In this document: positions 47,294-56,304 of the stretch, in pieces | Layout: each line of letters opens with the position of its first letter | Position numbering within the stretch: the stretch's first letter is position 1 | Translations under genes and position numbers: made by a program | NCBI RefSeq assembly: GCF_019967995.1 | Contig: NZ_CP065377.1 | Span: forward strand, 2,790,001 to 2,854,000 | Source of the DNA: Faecalibacterium prausnitzii | GTDB lineage: Bacteria; Bacillota; Clostridia; Oscillospirales; Ruminococcaceae | Reading direction: 5' to 3' | DNA: 64,000 bases | The notes under the pieces: model-generated | What the model was told of the DNA's origin: nothing | The model's database searches: none | Seen by the model: the letters and a program-made list of their open reading frames with translations, nothing else

Positions 47294-48481
47294 ATGTTGA
47301 ACGAGACCTACCGCGGGATGCTGGCGCACAAGAGCGTCATCCGCGAGACCTTCATGTACGGCAAGCAGCGCGCCGCCGAGATCGGCTATGAGAACGTCTT
47401 CGATTACTCGCTGGGCAACCCCAGTGTGCCCTGCCCGCCGCAGTTCACCCAGGCGATGCAGAACCTGCTGGAGACCGAAGGGCCGGTAGACCTCCACGGC
47501 TACTGCCCCAGCCAGGGCGACCCCGGTTTCCGCACCGCCGTGGCCGACCACCTGGCCAAGACCTTCGGCCTGCCCTATGCGCAGAAGGACATCTTCCCCA
47601 CGACCGGTGCCGCCGGTGCCATCGCCCATGCCATCCGCGCCGTGACCCAGCCCGGCGACGAGGTGCTGACCTTCGCCCCCTACTTCCCGGAATACGGCCC
47701 CTACGTCGCGGGCACCGGGGCCTGCCTCAAGGTCGTGCCGCCGCAGGCCCCGGCCTTTCAGCCGAACCTCGACGCTTTTGCGGAGATGCTGACCGAGCAG
47801 GTCGCCTGCGTCCTCATCAACACCCCCAACAACCCCACCGGCGTGGTCTACTCCGCCGAAACGCTGACCCGCATGGCCGAGCTGCTGACCGAAAAGAGCC
47901 GGGCCTACGGCCACACCATCTATCTCGTCAGCGACGAGCCCTACCGCGACATCGCCTTCGACGGCAGACCGGTGCCCTACCCCGCCGCCTTCTACCCCCA
48001 CACCCTCACCTGCTTCTCGTTCTCCAAGAGCCTGAGCCTGCCGGGCGAGCGCCTGGGGTATGTGGCGGTCCGCCCCGGCTGCGAGGGCGAAGACCTTCTC
48101 GTGGACATGATGGCCCAGATCTCCCGCTTCACCGGCCACAACTGCCCGCCCAGCATCATCCAACGGGCCGTCAGCCGCTGCCTGAACGTCACCAGCGATC
48201 TGTCCGTCTACGAGACCAACATGAACCTGCTGTACGACAAGCTCAAGGCCCTTGGTTTCGAGGTCGAGCGCCCCGGCGGCACGTTCTATATCTTCCCGAA
48301 GGCGTTGGAAGAGGACGCCAACGCCTTCTGTCTGCGGGCCCGCGCCTACGATCTGCTGCTCGTCCCCAGTGACAGCTTCGGCGTCAAAGGCTATGTGCGC
48401 CTGGCCTACTGCATCGACACCGAAAAGGTCGAGCGCAGCCTGCCCGCACTGGAAAAGCTGGCGGCATCCTACCGCAAATGA
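47294..48481 (+). CDS. PLP-dependent aminotransferase (class I/II)
   Basis: The 395 residues have the fold-type I pattern: LGNPSVPCPPQ near the start, PNNPTGVVYS, DEPYRDIAF and the PLP lysine in SFSKSLSLPGERLGY. The C-terminal FYIFPKALEEDANAF is also common. The amino-acid substrate is not clear. It follows the CDF gene by 21 bases with an AGGGGGA site, so the two probably share a transcript, without an obvious functional link. Confidence 0.9.
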   Translation: MLNETYRGMLAHKSVIRETFMYGKQRAAEIGYENVFDYSLGNPSVPCPPQFTQAMQNLLETEGPVDLHGYCPSQGDPGFRTAVADHLAKTFGLPYAQKDIFPTTGAAGAIAHAIRAVTQPGDEVLTFAPYFPEYGPYVAGTGACLKVVPPQAPAFQPNLDAFAEMLTEQVACVLINTPNNPTGVVYSAETLTRMAELLTEKSRAYGHTIYLVSDEPYRDIAFDGRPVPYPAAFYPHTLTCFSFSKSLSLPGERLGYVAVRPGCEGEDLLVDMMAQISRFTGHNCPPSIIQRAVSRCLNVTSDLSVYETNMNLLYDKLKALGFEVERPGGTFYIFPKALEEDANAFCLRARAYDLLLVPSDSFGVKGYVRLAYCIDTEKVERSLPALEKLAASYRK

Positions 48482-48566
48482 ACCGACTTCCCCCGGCGTA
48501 CAGCTGGCAATGCCGCCGGGGTCGAAGATATCCGTCTGTTATGATCGAGAGGAAAGGGAAAGAACT

Positions 48567-49775
48567 ATGGAAAAGATCAAGATGACCACCCCGCTGGTGG
48601 AGATGGACGGCGACGAGATGACCCGTGTGCTCTGGCAGGTCATCAAGGACGAGCTCATCCTGCCGTTCGTGGACCTCAAGACCGAGTATTATGACCTCGG
48701 CCTGCCCAACCGTGACGCCACCCGCGACCAGGTGACCCTCGACGCCGCCGAGGCCAACAAGAAATACGGCGTGGCCGTCAAGTGCGCCACCATCACCCCC
48801 AACGCCCAGCGGATGGAGGAGTACCAGCTCCATGAGATGTGGAAAAGTCCCAACGGCACCATCCGCGCTGCGCTGGACGGCACGGTCTTCCGCGCGCCCA
48901 TTATGATCGACGGCATCAAGCCCGCCGTCAAGTACTGGAAGAAGCCCATCACCATCGCCCGCCACGCCTACGGTGACGTCTACAAGGCCACCGAGTTCCG
49001 CATCCCCGGCCCCGGCAAAGCGGAGCTGCGTTTCACCGGCGCGGACGGCACCCAGCAGTCCGCCACCATCTACGACTTCGAGTGCGGCGGTGTCCTGCAG
49101 GGCCAGTACAACAAGGACAGCTCCATCCGCAGCTTCGCCCGCAGCTGCTTCAACTACGCGCTGGACCAGAAGCAGGACCTCTGGTTCGGTGCCAAGGATA
49201 CCATCTCCAAGAAATACGACCACACCTTCAAGGACATCTTCCAGGAGGTCTACGACACCGAATACAAGGCCCGGTTCGAGGCCGCCGGTCTGGAATACTT
49301 CTACAGCCTCATCGACGACATCGTGGCCCGCGTCATCCGCAGCGAAGGCGGCTTCGTCTGGGCCTGCAAGAACTACGACGGCGACGTCATGAGCGACATG
49401 GTCTCCACCGCCTTCGGCTCCCTGGCCATGATGACCAGCGTTCTTGTCAGCCCGGACGGCAAGTTCGAGTTCGAAGCCGCCCACGGCACCGTCACCCGCC
49501 ACTACTACAAGTACCTCAAGGGCGAGGCCACTTCCACCAACCCCATGGCCACCATCTTCGCCTGGAGCGGTGCTCTGAAAAAGCGCGGCGAACTCGACAG
49601 CCTGCCCGACCTCGTCCACTTCGGCGAGGCCCTGGAAGCCGCCAGCCTCCAGACCCTCAACGACGGCATCATGACCAAAGACCTGTGCGGCCTTGCCGAG
49701 GGCATCACCCCCACCCCCGTGGACAGCCTCGGCTTCATCCGCGCCATCCGCGAGCGGCTGGAGAAGAAGTTCTGA
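48567..49775 (+). CDS. icd: NADP-dependent isocitrate dehydrogenase
   Basis: It oxidises isocitrate to 2-oxoglutarate with NADP. The 402-residue protein is of the eukaryotic-like homodimeric branch: MTTPLVEMDGDEMTRVLWQ, KSPNGTIR (isocitrate-binding Ser), YDGDVMSD with the metal aspartates and AAHGTVTRHYYKY. The upstream in-frame region to 48252 is a shadow of the aminotransferase. GGAAAGGGA precedes the ATG. 2-oxoglutarate from this step would feed glutamate synthesis and PII signalling. Confidence 0.95.
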   Translation: MEKIKMTTPLVEMDGDEMTRVLWQVIKDELILPFVDLKTEYYDLGLPNRDATRDQVTLDAAEANKKYGVAVKCATITPNAQRMEEYQLHEMWKSPNGTIRAALDGTVFRAPIMIDGIKPAVKYWKKPITIARHAYGDVYKATEFRIPGPGKAELRFTGADGTQQSATIYDFECGGVLQGQYNKDSSIRSFARSCFNYALDQKQDLWFGAKDTISKKYDHTFKDIFQEVYDTEYKARFEAAGLEYFYSLIDDIVARVIRSEGGFVWACKNYDGDVMSDMVSTAFGSLAMMTSVLVSPDGKFEFEAAHGTVTRHYYKYLKGEATSTNPMATIFAWSGALKKRGELDSLPDLVHFGEALEAASLQTLNDGIMTKDLCGLAEGITPTPVDSLGFIRAIRERLEKKF

Positions 49776-49796
49776 GCCGCAGGAAGACTTGCATAA

Positions 49797-49848
49797 ACAG
49801 AGCTTACATGCTACAATTAGAGTCAGCCATGTAAGCTCTGTTTTTTTG
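49797..49848 (+). terminator. Terminator after icd, with a promoter-like sequence across it
   Basis: Stem ACAGAGCTTACATG with CATGTAAGCTCTGT around a 17-base loop, then TTTTTTTG. TTGCAT (49790-49795), 17 bases and TACAAT run across the first arm and the loop, so this could also be the ychF promoter. Confidence 0.85.
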
Positions 49849-49949
49849 TGAATGGAGCCTGGTCTGCGAAAAAGAGACCTGCAAAAACAACGGATATCCG
49901 TTCAATCGAGCTGTTTATCATCTACATCATAAAAGGAGAAATCACAAAA

Positions 49950-51083
49950 ATGAAATTAGGTATCGTTGGCCTGCCCAACGTCGGCAAGTCCACTCTGTTC
50001 AACGCCATCACCTCCACCAAGAATGCGGAGGCGGCGAACTATCCGTTCTGCACCATCGAGCCCAACAGCGGCATCGTGGCCGTGCCCGATAAGCGGCTGG
50101 ACAAGCTGGCTGAGATCTGGCAGACCAACAAGAAGACCCCCGCCATCGTCGAGTTCGTGGACATCGCCGGTCTGGTCAAGGGTGCCAGCCAGGGTGCCGG
50201 TCTGGGCAACAAGTTCCTGGGCCACATCCGCGAGTGCGACGCCATCGTGCATGTCGTCCGCTGCTTTGACGACGACAACATCATCCATGTCGTCGAGGAT
50301 GTGACCAAGGCCGAGGCCGTGGACCCCATCGCCGACATCGACGCCATCGACTACGAGCTGATCCTGTCCGACCTGGAAGTCGTTCAGAACCGTGCCGGCC
50401 GAATGGCCAAGGCCGCCAAGAGCGGCAACAACAAGGGCGCTGCCGCCGAGGCCGCATGGCTGCAGCAGCTGGCCGACCACCTGAGCGCCGGCAAGCCGGC
50501 CCGCAGCTTCGACTTTGACGAGGGGGATGCCGAGCAGCAGACTGTCCTGCACGAGATGGGCCTGCTGAGCGCAAAGCCTGTCCTGTACGCCTGCAACGTG
50601 GGCGAGGACGACCTGATGGAGGGCATCGAGAACAACCGGTATGTCCCGCTGGTGGCCGCCCGCGCCAAGGAAGAGGGCGCCCGCTACATTCCCATCTGCG
50701 CCAAGACCGAAGAGGACATCGCCGATTACTCGCCCGAAGAGAAGAAGGCCTTCCTGGCCGAGATGGGCATCGAGGCCAGCGGCCTGGACAACCTCATCAC
50801 GGCCAGCTACGACCTGCTGGGCCTCATCTCCTTCCTGACCGACGGCAAGAAGGAGTGCCGCGCCTGGACCATCCGCAAAGGCACCAAGGCCCCGCAGGCA
50901 GCCGGTAAGATCCACAGCGACTTCGAGCGCGGCTTCATCCGCGCCAGCGTCATCGGCTACGGCGACCTCGAAGCCAACAACTTCGACTATGCCGCCGTCA
51001 AGGCCAAGGGCCTGCAGCGCACCGAGGGCAAGGAATACGTCGTCAAGGACGGCGATGTCATCGAGTTCCTGTTCAACGTCTGA
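49950..51083 (+). CDS. ychF: Redox-regulated ATPase/GTPase YchF (Obg family)
   Basis: The 377 residues start with the G1 loop [38 protein letters not shown] is G3, and the G4 region is altered (ACNVGEDD) as in YchF, which prefers ATP. The C-terminal TGS domain ([19 protein letters not shown]) ends [15 protein letters not shown], the family signature. AAAAGGAG lies 8 bases upstream of the ATG. The frame open to 49848 starts in the terminator and is not used. Confidence 0.96.
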   Translation: MKLGIVGLPNVGKSTLFNAITSTKNAEAANYPFCTIEPNSGIVAVPDKRLDKLAEIWQTNKKTPAIVEFVDIAGLVKGASQGAGLGNKFLGHIRECDAIVHVVRCFDDDNIIHVVEDVTKAEAVDPIADIDAIDYELILSDLEVVQNRAGRMAKAAKSGNNKGAAAEAAWLQQLADHLSAGKPARSFDFDEGDAEQQTVLHEMGLLSAKPVLYACNVGEDDLMEGIENNRYVPLVAARAKEEGARYIPICAKTEEDIADYSPEEKKAFLAEMGIEASGLDNLITASYDLLGLISFLTDGKKECRAWTIRKGTKAPQAAGKIHSDFERGFIRASVIGYGDLEANNFDYAAVKAKGLQRTEGKEYVVKDGDVIEFLFNV

Positions 51084-51136
51084 TCGCAGACGTTTTTCCC
51101 GACTCCACCGAATTGAAAAGAGAACGAGGTTTCCAA

Positions 51137-51820
51137 ATGATTATTGGCATAATGGGCGCAATGCCCGATGAAGTCGAGCAGCTCTGTGCAAAGCTGGAAA
51201 ACGTCACCGTAGAGCCTTACGGCGGCGTCGAATACCACAAGGGCACCCTGGCGGGCAAGGAGGTCGTGGTCTGCTGCGCCGGGATGGGCAAGGCCAACGC
51301 TGCCGCCACCACCCAGGTGCTCATCACCAAATTCGGTGCCGAAAAGATCATCTTCTCCGGCATCGCCGGCAACATGACCAGCAAGATCGGCATCGGCGAT
51401 GTCGTCATCGGCAAGACCGTGCTCTACCACGACGCCCAGCTGGACATGATCTGCCAGAACCCACCGTTCCTCAAGGAGTATACCGGCGACCCAGCCCTCA
51501 TCGCCGCCGCCGAGGCCGCCTGCAAGGCCGCAGGCGTCAAGGCGCTGACCGGCAGGATCGCCACCGGCGACCTCTTCGTCGGCGACAGCGAGACCAAGGC
51601 CGCCATCGAGGCCAAGTGCGCCCCCGACTGCGTGGAGATGGAAGGTGCCGCCGTCAGCCAGATCGCTGCCAAGAACGGTGTGCCCTGCGTCATCCTGCGG
51701 GCCATGAGCGACAACGCCGACGAGGACGGCCACGAAGTTCTGGTCGTCAAAAAGTTCAGCATTGCCGCGTATGTTGCCACCGCGACCCAGATCGTGGCCG
51801 CGATGGTGGAAGCGCTCTGA
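51137..51820 (+). CDS. mtnN: 5'-methylthioadenosine/S-adenosylhomocysteine nucleosidase
   Basis: The enzyme splits MTA and SAH to adenine and a thio-sugar. The 227 residues begin MIIGIMGAMPDEVEQL with the conserved catalytic Glu. The middle SGIAGNMTSKIGIGDVVIG and VEMEGAAVSQIA bind the ribose, and SDNADEDGHE holds the catalytic Asp. The ATG at 51137 matches the family start; a frame open to 51113 is rejected. It follows ychF by 53 bases. Confidence 0.95.
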   Translation: MIIGIMGAMPDEVEQLCAKLENVTVEPYGGVEYHKGTLAGKEVVVCCAGMGKANAAATTQVLITKFGAEKIIFSGIAGNMTSKIGIGDVVIGKTVLYHDAQLDMICQNPPFLKEYTGDPALIAAAEAACKAAGVKALTGRIATGDLFVGDSETKAAIEAKCAPDCVEMEGAAVSQIAAKNGVPCVILRAMSDNADEDGHEVLVVKKFSIAAYVATATQIVAAMVEAL

Positions 51821-51836
51821 GCAGAGCGCCTTCCCT

Positions 51837-52277
51837 TTACAGAAAGCGTTCCAGCCGGATGCGGTTGTCCTCTTCAAAATCCTGCACTTTCTGCATCAGG
51901 CGCTTGGAGCCGGGCGCAGCATCGGGATAGTCCTTCTGGGACTTGATGCAGTCCATCACGCCCTGGCTGCTGCCCTCGGAGAGCATCTCGGCCAGATTCC
52001 GGGTGGACTTGTCGGTCAGGGTCTTCATTCCGATGCCCATTCTGGTGTTGAGCTTTGCCATGGCGCTCTGGCCCTGGGCGGTTCCGCCGCAGGCCTCGAT
52101 GGCGGTGTGGGCCTCCTGGTTCAGTTCGCGGTAGATGTTCCGTTCCCGCAGCAGTTCTGCCTTGAACTGCACGTCGTCCGTCATCGGCACGATCTGTTCC
52201 AGCGTGTTTTTGCCCATTTCCGTGTTCTGCACCACGGCTTCCAGCAGGCTGAGGTTGTCGTTTTTCAGATGTTCCAT
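51837..52277 (-). CDS. Conserved hypothetical helical protein (146 aa)
   Basis: The protein seems all-helical: LSLLEAVVQNTEMGKNTLEQ, QFKAELLRERNIYRELNQEA, MAKLNTRMGIGMKTLTDKS and GSKRLMQKVQDFEEDNRI. The four-helix, ferritin-like plan resembles short conserved proteins of clostridia, but no metal-binding Glu/His set is evident, so the role stays open. It is alone between a terminator on its upstream side and mtnN, which it converges on. Confidence 0.65.
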   Translation of the reverse strand: MEHLKNDNLSLLEAVVQNTEMGKNTLEQIVPMTDDVQFKAELLRERNIYRELNQEAHTAIEACGGTAQGQSAMAKLNTRMGIGMKTLTDKSTRNLAEMLSEGSSQGVMDCIKSQKDYPDAAPGSKRLMQKVQDFEEDNRIRLERFL

Positions 52278-52283
52278 AACAAA

Positions 52284-52328
52284 AAAATCCCCCTTCTGGC
52301 TCTTAGGATGTCCAGAAGGGGGATCTTT
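52284..52328 (-). terminator. Terminator after the GGDEF-like gene
   Basis: Stem TCCCCCTTCTGG with CCAGAAGGGGGA around a 12-base loop, then TTTTTTTG on the minus strand. Confidence 0.9.
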
Positions 52329-52340
52329 TATCCAGTGATC

Positions 52341-53135
52341 TTATCCGGCGCAGACCTGGCTGCCGCCAGCTTCCTGCGCGGCCTTGAGCCGTGCTGCACA
52401 AAGCTCGTACAGTGCGTCCCAGTTTTTGCCCCGCACCTCGCAGGTGCAGGCGCAGCCGATGGACTGGGTGAACGGCACCCGGCGCATCAGGCCCACCGAA
52501 GCCACATAGGCACGAGGCATCTCCGCGTAGATGCTCCGCAGCTCCTCGGCCAGTTCGTCGCAGGTCTTGTCCGCACAGCCGATGGCGAACAGCGTATCGG
52601 TCAGGCGGCAGACCACCCGCTCGTCCGGGCGGTCGTAATGCTTCTTCCACTGGTTCGCCACAAAGCAGACCAGCTGATCCATGACGGCATCGCCCTGCTC
52701 CGCCTGCATCTGCTCGACGCGGTCCAGCTCCACCAGTGCCAGCGAGGCGCAGCGGTGGGCGTCGGTCCAGTCATCCAGGCGGGTGCAGAACTCGGTCTCA
52801 AAATAGCGGCGGTTGAACACACCCGACAAAAAGTCGTGGTTCATGTCATCGCGGCACAGCTCCCGCTCGCGCGGGGACATCCGGTCCTCCGGCAGGTCGT
52901 TGCCCGCCAGCGGCGCGGTCATCTGCAGTTTCCATATCTTGCCGTCCGCAACGATCTGGCGGCGCAGTACGCAGTCTACCTGCCCATTGCGCAGCTCATA
53001 GTCCACCATCAGGCCGTCATCCTGCCAGCTGCGGGCTGCTTCTTCGTCCGCTTCGGTCAGGGTCACGTCCTCAAAGGCGGCCTGTGCGCTGCGCACAAAT
53101 TCGCGCAGGTCCTGCTCGGTCCATTCTTTCTTCAT
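52341..53135 (-). CDS. Protein with degenerate GGDEF domain
   Basis: The 264 residues show a GGDEF-fold start, HDFLSGVFNRRYFETEF, similar to the usual DxLTGLxNRR. At the active site, where GGDEF should be, the sequence is RLTDTLFAIG, so cyclic-di-GMP synthesis is not expected. The N-terminal 100 residues are a non-membrane domain of unknown type. It may bind nucleotide or act as a protein-protein switch. The ATG at 53135 is preceded by GGGGAAAG; the frame is open to 53180. A -10-like TATAAT lies near 53230 on this strand. Confidence 0.7.
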   Translation of the reverse strand: MKKEWTEQDLREFVRSAQAAFEDVTLTEADEEAARSWQDDGLMVDYELRNGQVDCVLRRQIVADGKIWKLQMTAPLAGNDLPEDRMSPRERELCRDDMNHDFLSGVFNRRYFETEFCTRLDDWTDAHRCASLALVELDRVEQMQAEQGDAVMDQLVCFVANQWKKHYDRPDERVVCRLTDTLFAIGCADKTCDELAEELRSIYAEMPRAYVASVGLMRRVPFTQSIGCACTCEVRGKNWDALYELCAARLKAAQEAGGSQVCAG

Positions 53136-53329
53136 GCGTCTTTCCCCATCATTGTGGTGCCGGATTCTCCCTCCCGGCACACCTTGCCACGAAAAACACT
53201 TTGAAAATGTTTCTCAGATTACAAAGATTATACCACTTCTGCGAAAGACTTGCCAGCAAAACGCACAAATTTCAGCCAATTTTTTTGCAAATCCGTCAAT
53301 CTGCTAACGTTCTCCCGGTTTTTCCGGTT

Positions 53330-54871
53330 TTATGCACGGCAGACCGCCTCGCACTCGCCCAGGATCTTTTCGGCCAGCTTCTTTGTGCCGAAGCCCTCGG
53401 CGGCGCGCCAGGTCCAGTTGCCGCCCAGACGGCCGGGCGTGTTCAGGTGGCCTTCCTCGCCCAGGCCCAGCCAGTCGGCCATGGGGATGATGGCGCGTTC
53501 GGAGGCCGAACCCAGCGCTGCGCGCAGCAGGGCCACGCGGGCCGCATCGGTCTTGACGGCGGCGACCTCTTTGGCCGTGGGGTGGCAGGGGGTCAGATGC
53601 AGGTAGGCACAGGCCATGGCCTTTTCTTTCTCAGCCGCACCGATCTCCCACCAGGCGGTCAGGGTCGTGTTGTCGTGGGTGCCGGGGTAGACCACGCTGT
53701 TCCGGACGTGGTTGTGGGGCAGATACTCATTGTCCCCGCCGCCGAAGGCAAACTGCAGCACCTTCATGCCGGGGAAGCCGCTCTCCGCCAGCAGCTCGCG
53801 GACGCTGTCCACGATGTCGCCCAGGTCCTCGGCGATGATGGGCAGTTTGCCCAGCGCGTTTTCCAGCGCGTGGAACAGCTCCATCCGGGGGCCGATCTCC
53901 CACTTGCCGCCCTTGGCGGTCGTGCTGCCCGCCGGGATGGCCCAGTAGGTATCGAAGCCGCGGAAGTGGTCGATGCGGAGCAGGTCGTAGATGCCCAGTG
54001 CATGGCGGACCCGCTCGATCCACCAGGCATAGCCGGTCTCGCGATGATACGGCCAGTTGTACAGCGGGTTGCCCCAGAGCTGGCCGTCGGCGGAGAAATA
54101 ATCCGGCGGGCAGCCGGCCACACGGGCAAAGCTGCCGTCCGCCGCCAGTTCGAACAGCTGGCCGCCCACCCAGGCGTCCACCGAGTCGGCCGAGACATAG
54201 ATGGGGATGTCGCCCAGGATCTGGATGCCCTTGGCGTTGGCATAGGCTTTCAGCTTCTTCCACTGGATAGCGAACTCATACTGCAAAAACTTCCAGAAGC
54301 CGATCTCTTCCTCGTGCTCCGCGCGGAACGCGGCCAGTGCATGGCCATCCCGCATCCGGTACGCGCGGGGCCACTCGGTCCAGCTCTTCATCTGGTTGGC
54401 GGTCTTCAGGGCCATGTACAGTGCATAGTCCTCCAGCCAGCTCTCGTTTTCCAGCGTGAAGGCATAGTAGGCATCCGGGTAGTAGTGGGCGCAGCCGTGC
54501 AGCCCTTCGCACTGCCTGCGCCAGGCCGCGTATGCCGCGCGCAGGATCTTGTAGCGGCTGGTGTACAGGGTGCCGTAGTCCACCTGAAGCGGGTCTTCGC
54601 CCCAGGATTCCGCCTTGAGCTGGGCGGCGGTCAGCAGGCCCTCCGCCTTGAGGGCGTCGAGGTCGATGAAGTACGGGTTGCCCGCAAAGGCCGAGCAGCT
54701 CTGGTAGGGGCTGTCCCCATAACCGGTGGGGCTCAGCGGCAGGATCTGCCAGATCTTCTGGCCCGCTGCGGCCAGAAAATCCACGAACGTTTCCGCTTCC
54801 GTTCCGAAGCAGCCAATTCCATAGGGGCCGGGCAGGCTGGACACCGGCATTAAAATTCCACTTTCACGCAT
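53330..54871 (-). CDS. malQ: 4-alpha-glucanotransferase (amylomaltase)
   Basis: MalQ transfers alpha-1,4-glucan units in maltodextrin and glycogen use. The 513-residue GH77 protein has the catalytic set: LLRIDHFRGFDTYW (nucleophile Asp), PIIAEDLGDI (acid/base Glu) and YPGTHDNTTLTAWW (third Asp). The start MRESGILMPVSSLPGPYGIG is typical. It stands alone on its strand. Maltodextrin transporters or phosphorylases are not nearby. Confidence 0.95.
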   Translation of the reverse strand: MRESGILMPVSSLPGPYGIGCFGTEAETFVDFLAAAGQKIWQILPLSPTGYGDSPYQSCSAFAGNPYFIDLDALKAEGLLTAAQLKAESWGEDPLQVDYGTLYTSRYKILRAAYAAWRRQCEGLHGCAHYYPDAYYAFTLENESWLEDYALYMALKTANQMKSWTEWPRAYRMRDGHALAAFRAEHEEEIGFWKFLQYEFAIQWKKLKAYANAKGIQILGDIPIYVSADSVDAWVGGQLFELAADGSFARVAGCPPDYFSADGQLWGNPLYNWPYHRETGYAWWIERVRHALGIYDLLRIDHFRGFDTYWAIPAGSTTAKGGKWEIGPRMELFHALENALGKLPIIAEDLGDIVDSVRELLAESGFPGMKVLQFAFGGGDNEYLPHNHVRNSVVYPGTHDNTTLTAWWEIGAAEKEKAMACAYLHLTPCHPTAKEVAAVKTDAARVALLRAALGSASERAIIPMADWLGLGEEGHLNTPGRLGGNWTWRAAEGFGTKKLAEKILGECEAVCRA

Positions 54872-54934
54872 GATGTACCTTCCTCATTTCGTTCGGATTT
54901 CGGTTATTTCCTATCATAACATAACCGCAGACTA

Positions 54935-54963
54935 TTTTCCACAGGCAAAAATCGTGGTATACT
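54935..54963 (+). promoter_or_regulatory. Promoter of the alaX-trmB operon
   Basis: TTTTCC (54935-54940), 17 bases, TATACT (54958-54963). The dispersed repeat that follows would form most of the 5' leader. Confidence 0.6.
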
Positions 54964-54981
54964 TGTTTCTATCAAATAAAA

Positions 54982-55103
54982 CCCTCTCCGTCAGCGCTCA
55001 CGCGCTGCCACCTCTCCCGAAGGGCGAGGTCTTGGCATAATCTCAAAAACGGCCAAAAGCTCCCCCTTTGGGGGAGCTGGCGAGCGAAGCGAGACTGAGA
55101 GGG
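54982..55103 (+). repeat. Dispersed hairpin repeat, copy 3 (two-module form)
   Basis: It starts CCCTCTCCGTC and ends GACTGAGAGGG. It contains CCTCTCCCGAAGGGCGAGG in one half and AGCTCCCCCTTTGGGGGAGCT in the other. Compared with copy 1 the two halves are in swapped order, so the whole element is inverted. It lies 20 bases after a promoter and 13 bases before the alaX start. Confidence 0.8.
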
Positions 55104-55116
55104 TCAGGAGGACACC

Positions 55117-56304
55117 ATGCAATCCACTCAAAAATATTACGAGGCCGATGCCTACCGCACCGAGGCGGCAGGGCGCATCCTCGCGGCCGAGCCGGACGGC
55201 AACGGCGGCGGAAAGATCGCGCTGGACGGCACGGTCTTTTACCCCGAAGGCGGCGGTCAGCCTGCCGACCGGGGCACCCTGACCCTTCCGGACGGCACGG
55301 TGCTGCACGTCACCGACGTCCACGAGCAGAGCGGCGTCATCTGGCACACCACAGATGCCCTGCCTGAAACCGCCGCCCCCGGCACCGCAGTGCAGGAGGC
55401 CCTTGACTGGGCCTGGCGGTTCGACAAGATGCAGCAGCACACCGGTGAGCACATCCTCTCCGGCATCCTGCACCAGATGTTCGGAGCCGAGAACGTCGGG
55501 TTCCACATCGGCACCGACGCGGTGCGGATGGACACCAGCGTCCCCATCTCCGCCGAGGGCCTGCGGGAGGCCGAACTTGCCGCCAACCGCATCGTCTGGC
55601 AGAATGTGCCGGTGTGCATCACCTACCCCACCCGCGAGGAGCTGGCCGCGCTGACCTACCGCAGCAAGAAAGAGATCGAAGGCCAGGTGCGCATCGTGAG
55701 CATCCCCGGTGCCGATGTCTGCGCCTGCTGCGGCACCCACACCGCCGCCACCGGCGCGGTGGGCCAGATCAAGATCCTGGCCGCCGAGAACTACAAGGGC
55801 GGCGTCCGGCTGAGCATCGTCTGCGGCGAGCGGGCCCTGCTGGCCGCACAGGCCATGCGCCAGCGTCAGGCCGAGATCGGTGCCCTGCTCAGCGCCAAGC
55901 CCAGCGAGACGGCCCACGCCGTCCACCGCGTCTTCGACGAGTACACGGCCCTGAAATTTGCCCATTTCGGGCTTTGCAGCCAGCTCTTTGAGGCGCTGGC
56001 CGCACAGACCGCCCCCGGCGAAGACGCCATCCGCATCGTGCCGGGGCTTGACCCGGACGGCCTGCACCGGCTGGCCGTCAAGCTCAGCGAGGCCACCACC
56101 GGCCTGTGCGCGGCCCTGACGGCCAACGAAAAGGGCACTGGCTACTGTCTGGCCAGAGCCGACGGCGACGTCCGCGCCCTGACCAAGGCCCTCAATGCCG
56201 CCCTGAACGGCCGCGGCGGCGGCAAGCCCGGCATCTGCCAGGGCAGCTGCGCCGCAGCACCCGAACAAGTTGAACGATTTTTGAAGGAGAACCACAGATT
56301 ATGA
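55117..56304 (+). CDS. Alanyl-tRNA editing protein (AlaX type)
   Basis: The protein removes serine or glycine wrongly joined to tRNA-Ala. The 395 residues hold a glycine-rich beta-barrel start (GTVFYPEGGGQPADRG) and the editing site zinc ligands HTGEH (His108, His112) and CCGTH (about 206-210). A C-terminal DHHA1-like region (about 290-395) binds tRNA, so this is the longer AlaX form. AGGAGGAC precedes the ATG. The last four bases overlap trmB. Confidence 0.92.
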   Translation: MQSTQKYYEADAYRTEAAGRILAAEPDGNGGGKIALDGTVFYPEGGGQPADRGTLTLPDGTVLHVTDVHEQSGVIWHTTDALPETAAPGTAVQEALDWAWRFDKMQQHTGEHILSGILHQMFGAENVGFHIGTDAVRMDTSVPISAEGLREAELAANRIVWQNVPVCITYPTREELAALTYRSKKEIEGQVRIVSIPGADVCACCGTHTAATGAVGQIKILAAENYKGGVRLSIVCGERALLAAQAMRQRQAEIGALLSAKPSETAHAVHRVFDEYTALKFAHFGLCSQLFEALAAQTAPGEDAIRIVPGLDPDGLHRLAVKLSEATTGLCAALTANEKGTGYCLARADGDVRALTKALNAALNGRGGGKPGICQGSCAAAPEQVERFLKENHRL

